From Candidatus Zixiibacteriota bacterium (lineage in GTDB: Bacteria; Desulfobacterota; Binatia; UBA9968), in NCBI GenBank assembly GCA_035574315.1, contig DATLYW010000028.1, positions 58,654 to 122,653 of the forward strand: a stretch of DNA of 64,000 bases, written 5' to 3'. The notes beneath the pieces are model-generated. The model saw only the letters and a program-made list of their open reading frames with translations, searched no databases and was not told where the DNA came from. Made by a program: the position numbers and the translations under genes. Below, one piece after another: positions 49,441 to 58,390 of this stretch; within the stretch, counting starts at the first letter, position 1; each line of letters starts with the position of its first letter.

Positions 49441-50586
49441 TTACGGCTCGCGCTCCGCCGAACCGCGCAGCTGGCGGTTGAGCCGGACCATCGCCGCGTG
49501 AAGGCTCGAGCGAATGCGCTCGAGCGACTGCGCAAGATCGCCGATTTCGTCGGCCGACTGCACGCCCACCGGTTCGTCGAACTCTCCCCGGCTGATCCGA
49601 TCGGCCCCGGCCTTGAGCGCCACAATGGGCCGCGCGATGCGCCGGGCGAGCAGCGCCGCCAGGAGGATGCCGGCGGCAAAGAGCGCCAGCACCAGCGCGA
49701 TGATCGGCCAGAGCGTGCTGCGAATGGCACGAGTGACTGCGCTTCGCCGGACCCCGTAATAGAGAATGCCCAGCTGTCCGCCGCCGATCATCGCGCGCGA
49801 CTCGATCACCGATTCGCCCCTGAAATCGACCGCGCTCTGCGGCGAGGGGAAAACCGGCATGACCCGGGCGAACTCCTGCGGGGTCTCCGCCAGGTTATGC
49901 GCCAGGATGTCGCCGTTCGGATCCGCGATCACGATGTAGGCCACCTCGTTGCCGATACCGTACCTGCCGACGAGCGCGCTCAGGGCGAGGCGGTCCTTCG
50001 CCGCGATCTGGGGAGCGGCAACGTCCGCGAGAGTGCGCGCCGTGATCAACGCACGCCCGGTGACCTGCGCCTCGATCGCTTCCGACACCCGGTAGGAGAC
50101 CGCGCCGATGACGAGCAGTCCCACCACCGCGAGCAACGTCGCCAGCGAACGGGCGATCCTGAACGCGAGGGAGGCGCCCAGCAGCTGTCTGCCGATTCGG
50201 GAGGGCGCCCCCGCTTCCGCGACGGCCGCCTTCTCCGTCGCGGCGGCGGCGCTGCTCTTCGGCAGCTCGCGCGCCAGCTGAATCGCCTTCCACGTGGAGA
50301 TGCCCGCGATCGCCGCGGCGACCGTCGTCAGCGCGCCGAAGACGATCAGCTTCCAGTTGAAGACCACGGCCACGAGCGCTTCGGCCTGGCTTCGAAAGTC
50401 GTTCCACGGAGAGGGCAACGGCGTCCGCGAGCCGATAGGCTTCTTGCTCGCGAGAAGGTCCAGGAGCGATACCAGGTCGAGCGAGCTCGCGAGCAACGCC
50501 GCGGTCATCAGGAGGGGGAAAAGGAGGAGGACGAAAAAGGGGGCTCTGGGCCTACGCACGGCTATTTTCCCCGACGCCGGAACCAT
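49441..50586 (-). CDS. HAMP-domain membrane sensor protein without output domain
   Basis: This 381-residue protein (ATG 50586; a GTG at 50631 is possible) has several membrane helices: about 17-37, 72-95, 148-170 and, before the HAMP domain, 280-305. The extracytoplasmic region between them (VTGRALITARTLADVAAPQIAAKDRLALSALVGRY...AYIVIADPNGDILAHN) looks like a single Cache-type sensor. A HAMP domain follows (LARRIARPIVALKAGADRISRGEFDEPVGVQSADEIGDLAQSLERI), and the protein then ends with no kinase, cyclase or chemotaxis module. It may act with a separate signalling protein. Confidence 0.8.
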   Translation of the reverse strand: MVPASGKIAVRRPRAPFFVLLLFPLLMTAALLASSLDLVSLLDLLASKKPIGSRTPLPSPWNDFRSQAEALVAVVFNWKLIVFGALTTVAAAIAGISTWKAIQLARELPKSSAAAATEKAAVAEAGAPSRIGRQLLGASLAFRIARSLATLLAVVGLLVIGAVSYRVSEAIEAQVTGRALITARTLADVAAPQIAAKDRLALSALVGRYGIGNEVAYIVIADPNGDILAHNLAETPQEFARVMPVFPSPQSAVDFRGESVIESRAMIGGGQLGILYYGVRRSAVTRAIRSTLWPIIALVLALFAAGILLAALLARRIARPIVALKAGADRISRGEFDEPVGVQSADEIGDLAQSLERIRSSLHAAMVRLNRQLRGSAEREP

Positions 50587-51003
50587 TTGCCCGATCACGA
50601 GCAAGTGGTGTGCCAGCTTTGAACAACGCACAGAATAGGGGCATTTTCAGCGCGGGTCAAGCATGACGCGCGCACACAAACGGGCGCATTTACCCGACCG
50701 AACGGCTCGCCGGGCAAACGGGCACGCACGTGTCCCCTCCAGCCGTCCAACCCCTCGCACGCCTCGCGTTTCGCCGCCCGTATCTCGCATCCAAAACGGC
50801 TCGACGTTCGCGGCTCGAGGTTCGAAGAGGACCGAAGACCGGGGCTGCAACGACTTGCGAGCTTCTGCCGCGCTTTGCGCGGCACGGCCTGAACGAAGCG
50901 AAGCGGTTGAACGCTTTGCACGGCTTGAACATGGACCTGTCTGTAGCCAGGGTCTCGGCCCTTGTTGGCCGACGCTTACGTCCCGACGAGCTGCTTTTAC
51001 TTG
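50587..51003 (+). repeat. Gene-free gap with a copy of the dispersed intergenic repeat (about 50806-50960)
   Basis: The stretch carries CTCGAGGTTCGAAGAGGACC, GACCGGGGCTGC, then CTGAACGAAGCGAAGCGGTT, GAACG and CGGCTTGAACATGG followed by AGGGTCTCGGCC. These match the 34, 40, 44 and 49 kb copies. No gene is seen in the remainder. Confidence 0.6.
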
Positions 51004-51831
51004 CTATCGGTGGCGCTCGACCCATTCCCGGATCATTGCGTTGGTTTCTTCCGGGGCTTGCCAGAAAAACCCGTGCGACTGGCCGTGAAGGATCCGCAGC
51101 TCCGCGCCCGGAATTCTCTGCTGCAGGACGGCCGATTGCGCCACGTGGTCGCTTCCTCCCGTGTCCTGGTCTCCGACCACCACGAGAGCGGGCGCCTTCA
51201 CGTCGCCGAGCCGGTGGGTTCCCTCCCAATTGTGACGCGCAATGCAGAGACGAATGAACTCGGGCAGCTTTGCGTGAGTCGCCCAGGCCCGGCGGTAGAA
51301 CTCCTGGACCCTTTCGGGGAAACGAGTCCGGTACGTCTTCGTGAAAAACGTGTCCGACTCGCAGATCTCCTCGTAGACGAACTTCTCGAACCCTTTTTCA
51401 ACGAGCTCCAGCACCCAGCGGTGCGGCAGCCCGGGGATGCAATCCGAGCCCGCGCGACCCGCCGGCCCCGATCCGGTCGCCGCCAGGATCAGGCTCTTTA
51501 CCCGGCCGGGAAAGTTCTGCGCCAGGGAGAGGGCGATCCGGCCGCCCATCGAGTGGCCGAGAACGTGCGCCGCGGGAATCTGCAGGTGCTCCATCAGCGC
51601 GGCCACGTCCGCCGCCATCTGCTCGATCGTGTAGATCGCTTGCGCCGCGACCGAGCGTCCGCAGCCGCGGGGATCGTGAAGCACCAGCCGCAGCGTTTCG
51701 GCGAGCGGCATTTGCGACGGTTTCCAGACCTCCGCTGAGTAAGCGGTCGAGGGGATCAAGATCAACGGCTCCCCGCTGCCGTGGGACTCGTAGTAAAGGT
51801 CGACGCCCGTGAAAAGCTGAGCGATGGGCAT
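51004..51831 (-). CDS. Alpha/beta hydrolase (PcaD/3-oxoadipate enol-lactonase-like)
   Basis: This 275-residue protein starts at ATG 51831 behind AAGGAGGTCCC. It has YYESHGSGEPLILIPSTAYSAEVWKPSQMPL, LHDPRGCGRS, the nucleophile elbow VLGHSMGGRIALSLAQNFPGRVKSLILA, VVVGDQDTGG with the acid and LHGQSHGFFWQAPEETNAMI with the catalytic His. This is the classic enol-lactonase/haloperoxidase-like fold. Its substrate is probably a small ester or lactone, in line with other degradative genes nearby. It appears monocistronic. Confidence 0.88.
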   Translation of the reverse strand: MPIAQLFTGVDLYYESHGSGEPLILIPSTAYSAEVWKPSQMPLAETLRLVLHDPRGCGRSVAAQAIYTIEQMAADVAALMEHLQIPAAHVLGHSMGGRIALSLAQNFPGRVKSLILAATGSGPAGRAGSDCIPGLPHRWVLELVEKGFEKFVYEEICESDTFFTKTYRTRFPERVQEFYRRAWATHAKLPEFIRLCIARHNWEGTHRLGDVKAPALVVVGDQDTGGSDHVAQSAVLQQRIPGAELRILHGQSHGFFWQAPEETNAMIREWVERHR

Positions 51832-52532
51832 GGGACCTCCTTCCTCCTTTTACGTGCCGCTTCGGGTCATCGCCGCGTCGGTGAATGTTCCGGGTGATCG
51901 GCAACGACCGATACCGCCGAAAATTTCGCTCCGCAGCGGGTCACGGCGTGCTCCTTCCGAGTCTCTCTGGAGACCCCCGCCAGGAGAAACCCGTATCGAG
52001 AGAGCCGATCTTAGGCTGCAGGCGCGCCGTCGATCAAGCAAAATCTCGAGGATGTCGTCGGAACGCTGGGGGGCCGGAGCCTCGCAACTCACCAAGGAGA
52101 TCATTGGTAGACGGACATCCATCGAACGCGGGCCGGGAGCTGGAGAATAACGATTTCCGATTTCTGGTTTTCACATTGAACCTTGGAACTTTTGAACACT
52201 TGAACCCGACGAAGCGGGCCTCGGCCACGAGCCGCCACGTACGCCGTCTACATACTTGAAACTCACTGATGCGGCGGTCGATTCCGCCCGGCCGGTCGAA
52301 AATTGTCCGGCGCGGGGTCGTCGGCGACCCTTCTCGTCTGGCGGCAGTCGAACCGCAACGGACAATTGCGTCGCGAAATCCGCGGCGCGAGGCTTTTGCC
52401 GGGATCTAAAAGGCTCTCGCGCTCCCCAATGCGTTTCCAAAGCCGGGGAATTCCCTTCTGCGAGCGCGCCTTCGGCTCCTGGCGGTACGGTAGTTGCTTC
52501 GTTCGCGAGGGACGTCGCATCGGAGGTACAAC
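51832..52532 (+). repeat. Long gene-free gap with a copy of the dispersed repeat (about 52107-52252)
   Basis: The repeat part reads ACATCCATCGAACGCGGGCC, GGGAGCTGGAGAATAACG, TGGTTTTCACATTGAACC, TTGAACACTTGAACCCGACG and CGGGCCTCGGCCACGAGCCG. Further right a 9-bp inverted repeat (AATTGTCCG at 52301-52309, complement at 52369-52377) spans a 59-base loop. No convincing gene is seen. Confidence 0.6.
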
Positions 52533-53468
52533 ATGGCCGGACAACCCTGGTTTTCGAGCAAGCGCGTCACGATCGCGGTCGCGGCCGGCTTGTTCGGGCT
52601 CGCGCTGATCGCTCTCGCTTTCCGGATCGGCGTTGCGCCGCAGGAACCCGGTCCTCCTGCGGCCGGCTCGGAGCGGGAGGCTCCTCCGAAAAGGCAGCGA
52701 CCGACATGGAACGTCGCCCTGGGAAACGTCGTCTACCTCGCCAGAGAGCTTGGCCTCGACGTTCGAGCGGTGAAGGGCGATCCTCCCGACATCGAAAAGA
52801 TCGCCGCCCGGATCGAAAGTCAGCTGATGAGGCTGCGCGAGATCTACCGGGAGGAAGGGGAGAAAAACCCGATCTTGATGGGCAGTCTCGTGCTCCAGCT
52901 GCGGGTGGGCGCGGACGGCGCGGTCGGCGCGGTCGAAGAAATCGCTTCCCGCCTCTCCGACACCCGGTTCAAGCGTGCGGCGATCGCGGAGGTTTCCGGA
53001 TGGAACTTCGCTGAGATCGTAACCGAGCCCGCGGTGATTCGCTGCCCGCTGATGTTCGTCCGCGAAGGGATGGAAATCGTGACGCTGGTGAGCTGGGAAA
53101 GGGCGCTCGCCCGGCCCGCCGGAGAGCAGGCCGCCGCAGCACCGGCGGGGAGCGCGCCCGCAAACCAGGCCGCGCTCCGCAAGGCCGCGCCGCAGCCGGT
53201 TCTCCCTGCGCCGGCCCAGCCGCAGCCCAGGGCCGTGCCCGCGGCAGGCGAAAGATCGAGGCCCGAGGCCCTCTACCAGATCAAGTACGCGACCCCTCTG
53301 CGCAAGGAGCCCAACTTCTCCTCCGAGTCGCTTACACGGCTCACCATCGGGACGAAGGTCACGCTGCTCAGGAGAACCGGCGACTGGGTGGAGGTCCGCT
53401 ACAACGACGGCGGCCTTACCGGCTACCTCAGGAAGGAGTTCGTCGTACCCGTCGACGCGAACCCGTGA
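52533..53468 (+). CDS. Membrane-anchored protein with AgmX/PglI-like and SH3 domains
   Basis: This 311-residue protein starts at ATG 52533 with CGGAGG upstream. One membrane anchor (VTIAVAAGLFGLALIALAF, about 11-30) is followed by a periplasmic part. The first domain (about 110-175, LVLQLRVGADGAVGAVEEIASRLSDTRFKRAAIAEVSGWNFAEIV) resembles the AgmX/PglI or TonB C-terminal fold. A Pro/Ala-rich linker (about 195-245) leads to a bacterial SH3 domain (about 250-308, YATPLRKEPNFSSESLTRLTIGTKVTLLRRTGDWVEVRYNDG). It probably binds the cell wall or an envelope partner. It stands alone and is convergent with the aminotransferase gene. Confidence 0.8.
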   Translation: MAGQPWFSSKRVTIAVAAGLFGLALIALAFRIGVAPQEPGPPAAGSEREAPPKRQRPTWNVALGNVVYLARELGLDVRAVKGDPPDIEKIAARIESQLMRLREIYREEGEKNPILMGSLVLQLRVGADGAVGAVEEIASRLSDTRFKRAAIAEVSGWNFAEIVTEPAVIRCPLMFVREGMEIVTLVSWERALARPAGEQAAAAPAGSAPANQAALRKAAPQPVLPAPAQPQPRAVPAAGERSRPEALYQIKYATPLRKEPNFSSESLTRLTIGTKVTLLRRTGDWVEVRYNDGGLTGYLRKEFVVPVDANP

Positions 53469-53550
53469 TTCGGCGTCTCGCTTCGCAGCACAGGCGCCGG
53501 GGGCGCGGACTCCGCGCCTCGGCAGCAAGGCAGGATTCAGCCGGTCGCCA

Positions 53551-54660
53551 TCACAGCACGCGTTTCAAGGCTTTCACCAACAGCTCGACATTTTCGGGGC
53601 GCGCCCCGTGGCCCATCAACCCGATCCGCCAGATCCTGCCTTTGAGCGGCCCGAGCCCAGCGCCGATCTCGATGTTGAACTCGTCGTAGAGTCGCCGGCG
53701 GATCCCGGCGTCGTCGGCGCCCTCCGGAATGCGGATGGCATTGATCATCGGCGCGCGAATCTTTGCGTCGACCGCAGGCTCGATCTCGATCTGCTGCATC
53801 TCGCGAATGAACAGCTCGTGCACTTCCCGGTGCCGCCGCCATGCCGCCTCCAACCCCTCTTCGAGGAGGAGCCGCAACGACTCGTGCAGGGCGTAGTTCA
53901 TCGAGATCGGCGCGGTGTGATGGTAGACCCGCTCCCCGCCCCAGTACTTTTCGATCATCGACAGGTCGAGATACCAGCTTCGCACCTTGGTCTTGCGCCG
54001 GCGCACCACCTCCATCGCCCGCTCGCTGAAAGTCACCGGCGCCAGCCCCGGGGGGCAGCTCAGGCACTTCTGCGTGCCGCTGTAGCACGCGTCGATTCCC
54101 AGCTCGTCGACCCGCACGGGCGCGCCGCCGAGCGAGGTCACGGCGTCGACCACGAGCAGCGCGCCGTGCTCGCGCACGACGCCGCTGATCTCGTCGAGCG
54201 GCTGGAGGACTCCGGTGGAGGTCTCGGCGTGGACCAGCGCCACGAGCTTGTAGGGTTTGGCTCTCAGGGCCGCGCGGAAAAGCTCGGGATCGAGCGCCGT
54301 TCCCCACTCCGCCTCGATCCGATCGACCCGGGCGCCGCAGCGTTCCGCCACGTCCGCCATTCGCGTCCCGAAGACCCCGTTGACGCCGATCAACACCGAA
54401 TCGCCCGGCTCGATGAGATTGACCAGGCAGGTTTCCATGCCGGCGCTTCCCGTGCCCGACATCGGCAAGGCGAGCCGGTTGCGGGTCTGAAAGACCTCCC
54501 GCAGCATCGCCATGCTTTCGTCCATGATCTGCAGAAACGCCGGATCGAGATGGCCGACGACCGGAAGGGAAAGGCTCTGGAGCACGCGCGGATGAATCGG
54601 GCTCGGCCCCGGCCCGAGCAGCGCGCGCGACGGCGGATTGGCTTTGGGAGCGGCCGGCAT
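53551..54660 (-). CDS. Class V aminotransferase (alanine/serine-glyoxylate aminotransferase-like)
   Basis: This 369-residue PLP enzyme starts at ATG 54660; the frame extends to 54813 only as shadow of the FAH gene. GPGPSPIHPRVLQSLSLPVVGHLDPAFLQIMDE is typical of AGXT/SGAT enzymes. MSGTGSAGMETCLVNLIEPGD, VHAETSTGV, VVDAVTSLGGAPVRVDELGID (Asp for the PLP ring) and YSGTQKCLSCPPGLAPVTFS (Schiff-base Lys) follow. It moves amino groups between glyoxylate and alanine or serine, or a related pair. It follows the FAH-family gene by 14 bp in one operon. Confidence 0.92.
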   Translation of the reverse strand: MPAAPKANPPSRALLGPGPSPIHPRVLQSLSLPVVGHLDPAFLQIMDESMAMLREVFQTRNRLALPMSGTGSAGMETCLVNLIEPGDSVLIGVNGVFGTRMADVAERCGARVDRIEAEWGTALDPELFRAALRAKPYKLVALVHAETSTGVLQPLDEISGVVREHGALLVVDAVTSLGGAPVRVDELGIDACYSGTQKCLSCPPGLAPVTFSERAMEVVRRRKTKVRSWYLDLSMIEKYWGGERVYHHTAPISMNYALHESLRLLLEEGLEAAWRRHREVHELFIREMQQIEIEPAVDAKIRAPMINAIRIPEGADDAGIRRRLYDEFNIEIGAGLGPLKGRIWRIGLMGHGARPENVELLVKALKRVL

Positions 54661-54674
54661 CGCGGTCTTTTCTC

Positions 54675-55562
54675 CTATTCTTCGGCCCTGACGTCGAGCT
54701 CCATCTCGCCGATCTTCTCGATGCTGCCCTTGAGGTGGTCGCCGTGACTGAGCTTGCTCACGCCGGCGGGCGTGCCGGTGGTGATGAGGTCTCCCGGGCG
54801 CAGCGTGAGGCACGAGGTGAGAAAACGAATGTGCTCGCGCAGGGTGCAGATCATGTCGCTGGTATGCGCCGTCATCGCCTCCCGGCCGTTCTGGAGCACG
54901 CGGATCGAGAGGTTTTGCGGGTCGTCGATCTCGTCGCGCGTGACGATCCAGGGCCCCAGGGCCGTGAACGTGTCGAAGCCCTTGCGGATGTTGCGCGTGT
55001 TCTGCATGCCTCTTCCCCAGGGGTCACGCTGGCTGATGTCCCAGCAGATGGTGTAGCCGAAAACGATGTCCAGCGCGTCGCTTTCGCTCACGCGCCGCGC
55101 GCGCTTGCCGATCACCGCGCACAGCTCGCATTCGAAGTCGACCAGCCTGGAAATCTTCGGCAGGATGACGGTGTCGCCCGGGCCGATGATCGAGGAGCTC
55201 GGCTTGAGGAAGAACTCCGCCATCAGCTCGTCCTTGGTCCTGTTTTCGCGGCCCGCGCTCCCCATCCGACCGACCATCTCGGCCTGATGAGCGCGGTAAT
55301 TGGCCGCTGCCGCCCAGAGCGAGCCCGGATTGGTGATCGGCGCCAGCAGCTTGACCGAACGCAGCGGCATCCCCCCGCCGCCGCGCGCCGCATCCCGCGC
55401 GCATTGCATGGCGTCCGGTCGATTTGCGAGGGCGTCGACGATCTCGACCATCGTGTAGCCGTCGCGCACCAGGCCGGCTTTGACCAGAGCGTCGCCGATC
55501 GGATAGACGGTATCGCCGACGACGGCTCCCGCCCGCTGGTCGTTGTAGTGACAGATCTTCAT
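54675..55562 (-). CDS. Fumarylacetoacetate hydrolase (FAH) family protein
   Basis: This 295-residue protein has the FAH core: APITNPGSLWAAAANYRAHQAEM, FLKPSSSIIGPGDTVILPKISRLVDFECELCAVIGKRARRV with the metal-binding Glu residues, GYTICWDISQRDPWGRGMQNTRNIRKGFDTFTALGPWIV and DLITTGTPAGVSKLSHGDHL. Members hydrolyse or decarboxylate acylpyruvates and related dioxo acids. With the aminotransferase it forms a two-gene operon, and the flavin-dependent oxidoreductase gene lies 154 bp upstream on the same strand. Confidence 0.92.
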   Translation of the reverse strand: MKICHYNDQRAGAVVGDTVYPIGDALVKAGLVRDGYTMVEIVDALANRPDAMQCARDAARGGGGMPLRSVKLLAPITNPGSLWAAAANYRAHQAEMVGRMGSAGRENRTKDELMAEFFLKPSSSIIGPGDTVILPKISRLVDFECELCAVIGKRARRVSESDALDIVFGYTICWDISQRDPWGRGMQNTRNIRKGFDTFTALGPWIVTRDEIDDPQNLSIRVLQNGREAMTAHTSDMICTLREHIRFLTSCLTLRPGDLITTGTPAGVSKLSHGDHLKGSIEKIGEMELDVRAEE

Positions 55563-55716
55563 GGAGACCTCCCCGTTCTCGAGACGGTTTTCTCGCTTGC
55601 ATACCTGAAGGACGCGACAAAGTCCAACAACACGGCGAAGACGAAGAAGCCCGGCGGCGTTCGCCGGTCAAGCGTCGTGAGGGTTTGCCGGTTCCAGCGC
55701 TGCCCGGGATTTCTCT

Positions 55717-56757
55717 CTACTTGAACTCCGGCATGACGCGCTCGGCGAACAGGCGGATGTTTTTCAGCGCCATCTCCTGGGGCATGCCGCCGAAGTGAAA
55801 GGTCCCCGAGATCGCGGTGAGCCCCACCTCGGAGCGCCACTTCTCGATCGTGTCGATACAGCGCTCCGGATCGCCGGCGATGACGAACCCCTCGGAGAGT
55901 TGCGTCCGCGGGTCGCGGACCGTGAGCAGGCCCGATTCCCTGCGCTGCGGATCCGCGGCCCGGTGCACGTCGACGTAGTTTTCCAGATACGGCCCCGCCT
56001 CCTGCACCGCCCGGTCGAGACTGCTCGAGACGTAGATGTGGAACTTTCCGAGCACCTCGGTGGCGGTGAAATCATGGCCCGCCCGGGCGAGCCCGTCGCG
56101 GTAGGCCCTGACGAACCGGGGCAGCGTCTGGGGATCCCGGTAAAGATAGGGCAGCGTCATCAGGTGAAACCCGTTCTCCCCGGCCCAGCGAAAGCTCTCC
56201 TCGCTGCGGGCGCAGCCGACCCAGATCGGCGGGTGCGGCCGCTGCACCGGCTTGGGCAGCACGGGCACGCCTTCGTAATGGAAGAACTCGCCCTTGAACT
56301 GGACGGGCTTGTCGGACCACGCCTGCCGCAGGATCTCCATCCCTTCGGTCATCCTCCCGGTGGCTTCCTGCTGGCTCACGCCGAATTTCTTGTACTCGTG
56401 CGATTCGCTCCCCTTGCCGACGCCGAAATCGAGCCGTCCGTTGGAGATCACGTCGACCATCGCATAGGTTTCGGCAACCTCCAGCGGATTGTGCAGCGGC
56501 AACACGTTGATCGCGACGCCCAGGCGGACGCGCTGCGTGGTGCGCGCGACCGCCGCGAGGAAGACCGGCGGCTGCGGCAGCGTGCCTCCGTACGTCGCGA
56601 AGTGGTGCTCGGTCACCCAGATGTGGTCGTAGCCGAGCCGATCCATTTCCTCCATCTGCACGAACATCCGCTGATAAAACTCCGCAACCGGCCCGTCGAG
56701 GTCGGGCACGTAGGTCGGAAGATAGTGTGCCCCGAATTTCATCCCGTTACGAGTCAT
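55717..56757 (-). CDS. LLM-class (luciferase-like) flavin-dependent oxidoreductase
   Basis: This 346-residue TIM-barrel protein has KFGAHYLPTYVPDL, YDHIWVTEHHFATYGGTLPQPPVFLAAVARTTQRVRLGVAINVLPLHNPLEVAETYAMVDVISNGRLDFGVGKGS and RPHPPIWVGCARSEESFRWAGENG. These are the typical segments of bacterial luciferase alpha-like monooxygenases, which use reduced flavin and oxygen to attack small organic substrates. EHHF and GVGKGS resemble the class LLM alkanal monooxygenase-like group. It probably acts with the FAH and aminotransferase genes downstream. Confidence 0.9.
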   Translation of the reverse strand: MTRNGMKFGAHYLPTYVPDLDGPVAEFYQRMFVQMEEMDRLGYDHIWVTEHHFATYGGTLPQPPVFLAAVARTTQRVRLGVAINVLPLHNPLEVAETYAMVDVISNGRLDFGVGKGSESHEYKKFGVSQQEATGRMTEGMEILRQAWSDKPVQFKGEFFHYEGVPVLPKPVQRPHPPIWVGCARSEESFRWAGENGFHLMTLPYLYRDPQTLPRFVRAYRDGLARAGHDFTATEVLGKFHIYVSSSLDRAVQEAGPYLENYVDVHRAADPQRRESGLLTVRDPRTQLSEGFVIAGDPERCIDTIEKWRSEVGLTAISGTFHFGGMPQEMALKNIRLFAERVMPEFK

Positions 56758-56879
56758 TCCTCAAAACCTCCCAGGTGCTTCCATCCAGAAATGGTCGACC
56801 TGTCTGAAAAAGTCAACGCGGCAGCGCACGCCTTTCCTGTAATGCCGGGGATCTCGGGGGCGGCGGACGCGCCGGCCGT

Positions 56880-57794
56880 TCACGCTACGGGGGGTTTTGC
56901 CGCGAGCCCGCAGCGCAGGTATTCCCACGCGTAGCGCAGGCTCCACTTTCTCAGGCGCATCGCTTCCCGGTAAGCGGCGCGGGCTTTTTCCCGCTCGCCG
57001 CGCCGCTCGTAGTAGAGCCCCAGGCGGAAATACTTCCGCCCGAGCTTCTTGTTGAACTCGGCCGCGCCGATGCGCCGGTAGACGTCGGGATAGTGATCGC
57101 GGATGTGCTCCAGCTCCTTGAGCCCGAACTCGTAATGCGGGTTGACCGCCGTGTTGTTCAGCGGGTGGACGCGCTTTCGAACGCCGACGTAATCCACGTA
57201 CCGCACGGGGAAATAGGCGGCGATCCGATAGAACCAGTGCAGGTCGCAGTTGAGGTAGATGTCCCCGTCGTAGCCGCCTACCCGCTCGAACGCCGATTTG
57301 CGCACGAGCGACGAAGGTCCGGTCATGATGTTTTCGCGGAAGATATGGCGCACCGTCAGGGGCGCCGAGGCGAGGCGGCCGGCCCGTTGCGGCGGCACGA
57401 TCGAGCCGAGGGTCCCGTCGGCGCCGAAGTACTCCGTGTTGTCGAACGCTCCACCCAGCGCCGGGTCCCCATCGAGCGCCTCGACGAGCACTTTCACGTG
57501 GTCCGGGGCGTAAACGTCGTCGCTGTTCCACGTACCCAGATAGCGCCCGCGAGCCTGTTTCATCTCATCGTTGGCTGCGAGCAGAAACGGCCGATCGCCC
57601 TGGGACGAGAGCATGCAGCGCGGGTCGTCCCGAAACGGCTCGACCGCCTGCTCCAGCTCGCGCGAGCCGTCGCCGAGCACGATCACCTCGAGCTCCCGGT
57701 ACGATTGGTTCAGAATCGAGCCCAGCGACTCGGGAATGAAGCCCGCGTAGGGGGCGTGGGCGAAGAGGATGATGGAAACCGCGGGCGGGCTCAT
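56880..57794 (-). CDS. Family 2 glycosyltransferase with C-terminal TPR-like helices
   Basis: This 304-residue GT-A protein has SIILFAHAPYAGFIPESLGSILNQSYRELEVIVLGDGS and LGTWNSDDVYAPDH; the latter holds the divalent-metal DxD equivalent as SDD. TGPSSLVRKSAFERVGGYDGDIYLNCDLHWFYRIA follows. The last ~60 residues (KKLGRKYFRLGLYYERRGEREKARAAYREAMRLRKWSLRYAW) form helical repeats like a TPR. It transfers a sugar to a surface glycan, with specificity unknown. It is divergent from the downstream FN3 gene by 596 bp. Confidence 0.88.
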   Translation of the reverse strand: MSPPAVSIILFAHAPYAGFIPESLGSILNQSYRELEVIVLGDGSRELEQAVEPFRDDPRCMLSSQGDRPFLLAANDEMKQARGRYLGTWNSDDVYAPDHVKVLVEALDGDPALGGAFDNTEYFGADGTLGSIVPPQRAGRLASAPLTVRHIFRENIMTGPSSLVRKSAFERVGGYDGDIYLNCDLHWFYRIAAYFPVRYVDYVGVRKRVHPLNNTAVNPHYEFGLKELEHIRDHYPDVYRRIGAAEFNKKLGRKYFRLGLYYERRGEREKARAAYREAMRLRKWSLRYAWEYLRCGLAAKPPVA

Positions 57795-58390
57795 GGGGAC
57801 AGCGTCGGGGGTCGTCGACCTTTCTCGAAAACTGCGGAACCGCTCATCGTTGTTGAAATCCGAGCCTGAGTCGTGGCCGGTCTTCCGGCGCAGCGGCCGA
57901 GAATCGACTCGCCCCGGTCACGCCTCGGATCTCGAAAACATCCCCCGGCCTGAAGCCGGGCTTCAGATCCCCGTGCCGGGCGTTGCGGCGCCGGATGCGG
58001 ACGAATTTCTCTTTCAATACGGGCGCATCTTACCCGATTCCCGCCGAAAATGATATCTCACCGGCGGACCGGCGACCGAGGACCGGAGACCGGCGCGAAC
58101 AAAAAGCGACGGCCGTGCTCACTCGGAAACGTTGTAATCGCCGTCGGCGTACGCGATTCGGAATGATGCTACGCCGTTGACTTCCGCCGCTTTTCCGCGA
58201 CCTCTTCGTCGAGCCGACGGGGCGCGAGCCGGGTAAGGCTCCGAAGGTCCAGAACCGTTACGACCGTTACAAATTCGTACGCTCGCTTGGACAACGGTGG
58301 ACGTTTTTGGATCATGAGGTGACAGGCGGTACTGGCATACGAGCTGCGTGACCATGGCCTCGAACCACCTTTCATTGCTCACGCACAAAC
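57795..58390. other. Long gene-free region upstream of the FN3/FG-GAP gene
   Basis: I see no credible gene in this 596-bp stretch. It contains CCGGCCTGAAGCCGGGCTTC (inverted GGCCTGAAG/GCTTC) around 57944 and a GGACCGGCGACCGAGGACCG-type stretch near 58070. The part close to 58391 (AT-richer, TGACCATGGCC) probably holds the promoter of that gene, but no clear hexamers are evident. Confidence 0.4.

Noticed and set aside
57844..58017. Possible 57-residue basic protein on the minus strand with a TTG start
   Set aside because: The start is weak, there is no ribosome site and no recognised motif. It could be chance in a GC-rich gap.
58119..58388. 89-residue minus-strand frame upstream of the FN3 gene
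   Set aside because: It has no protein-like conservation signals and lies in the likely promoter region. Composition differs from nearby genes.
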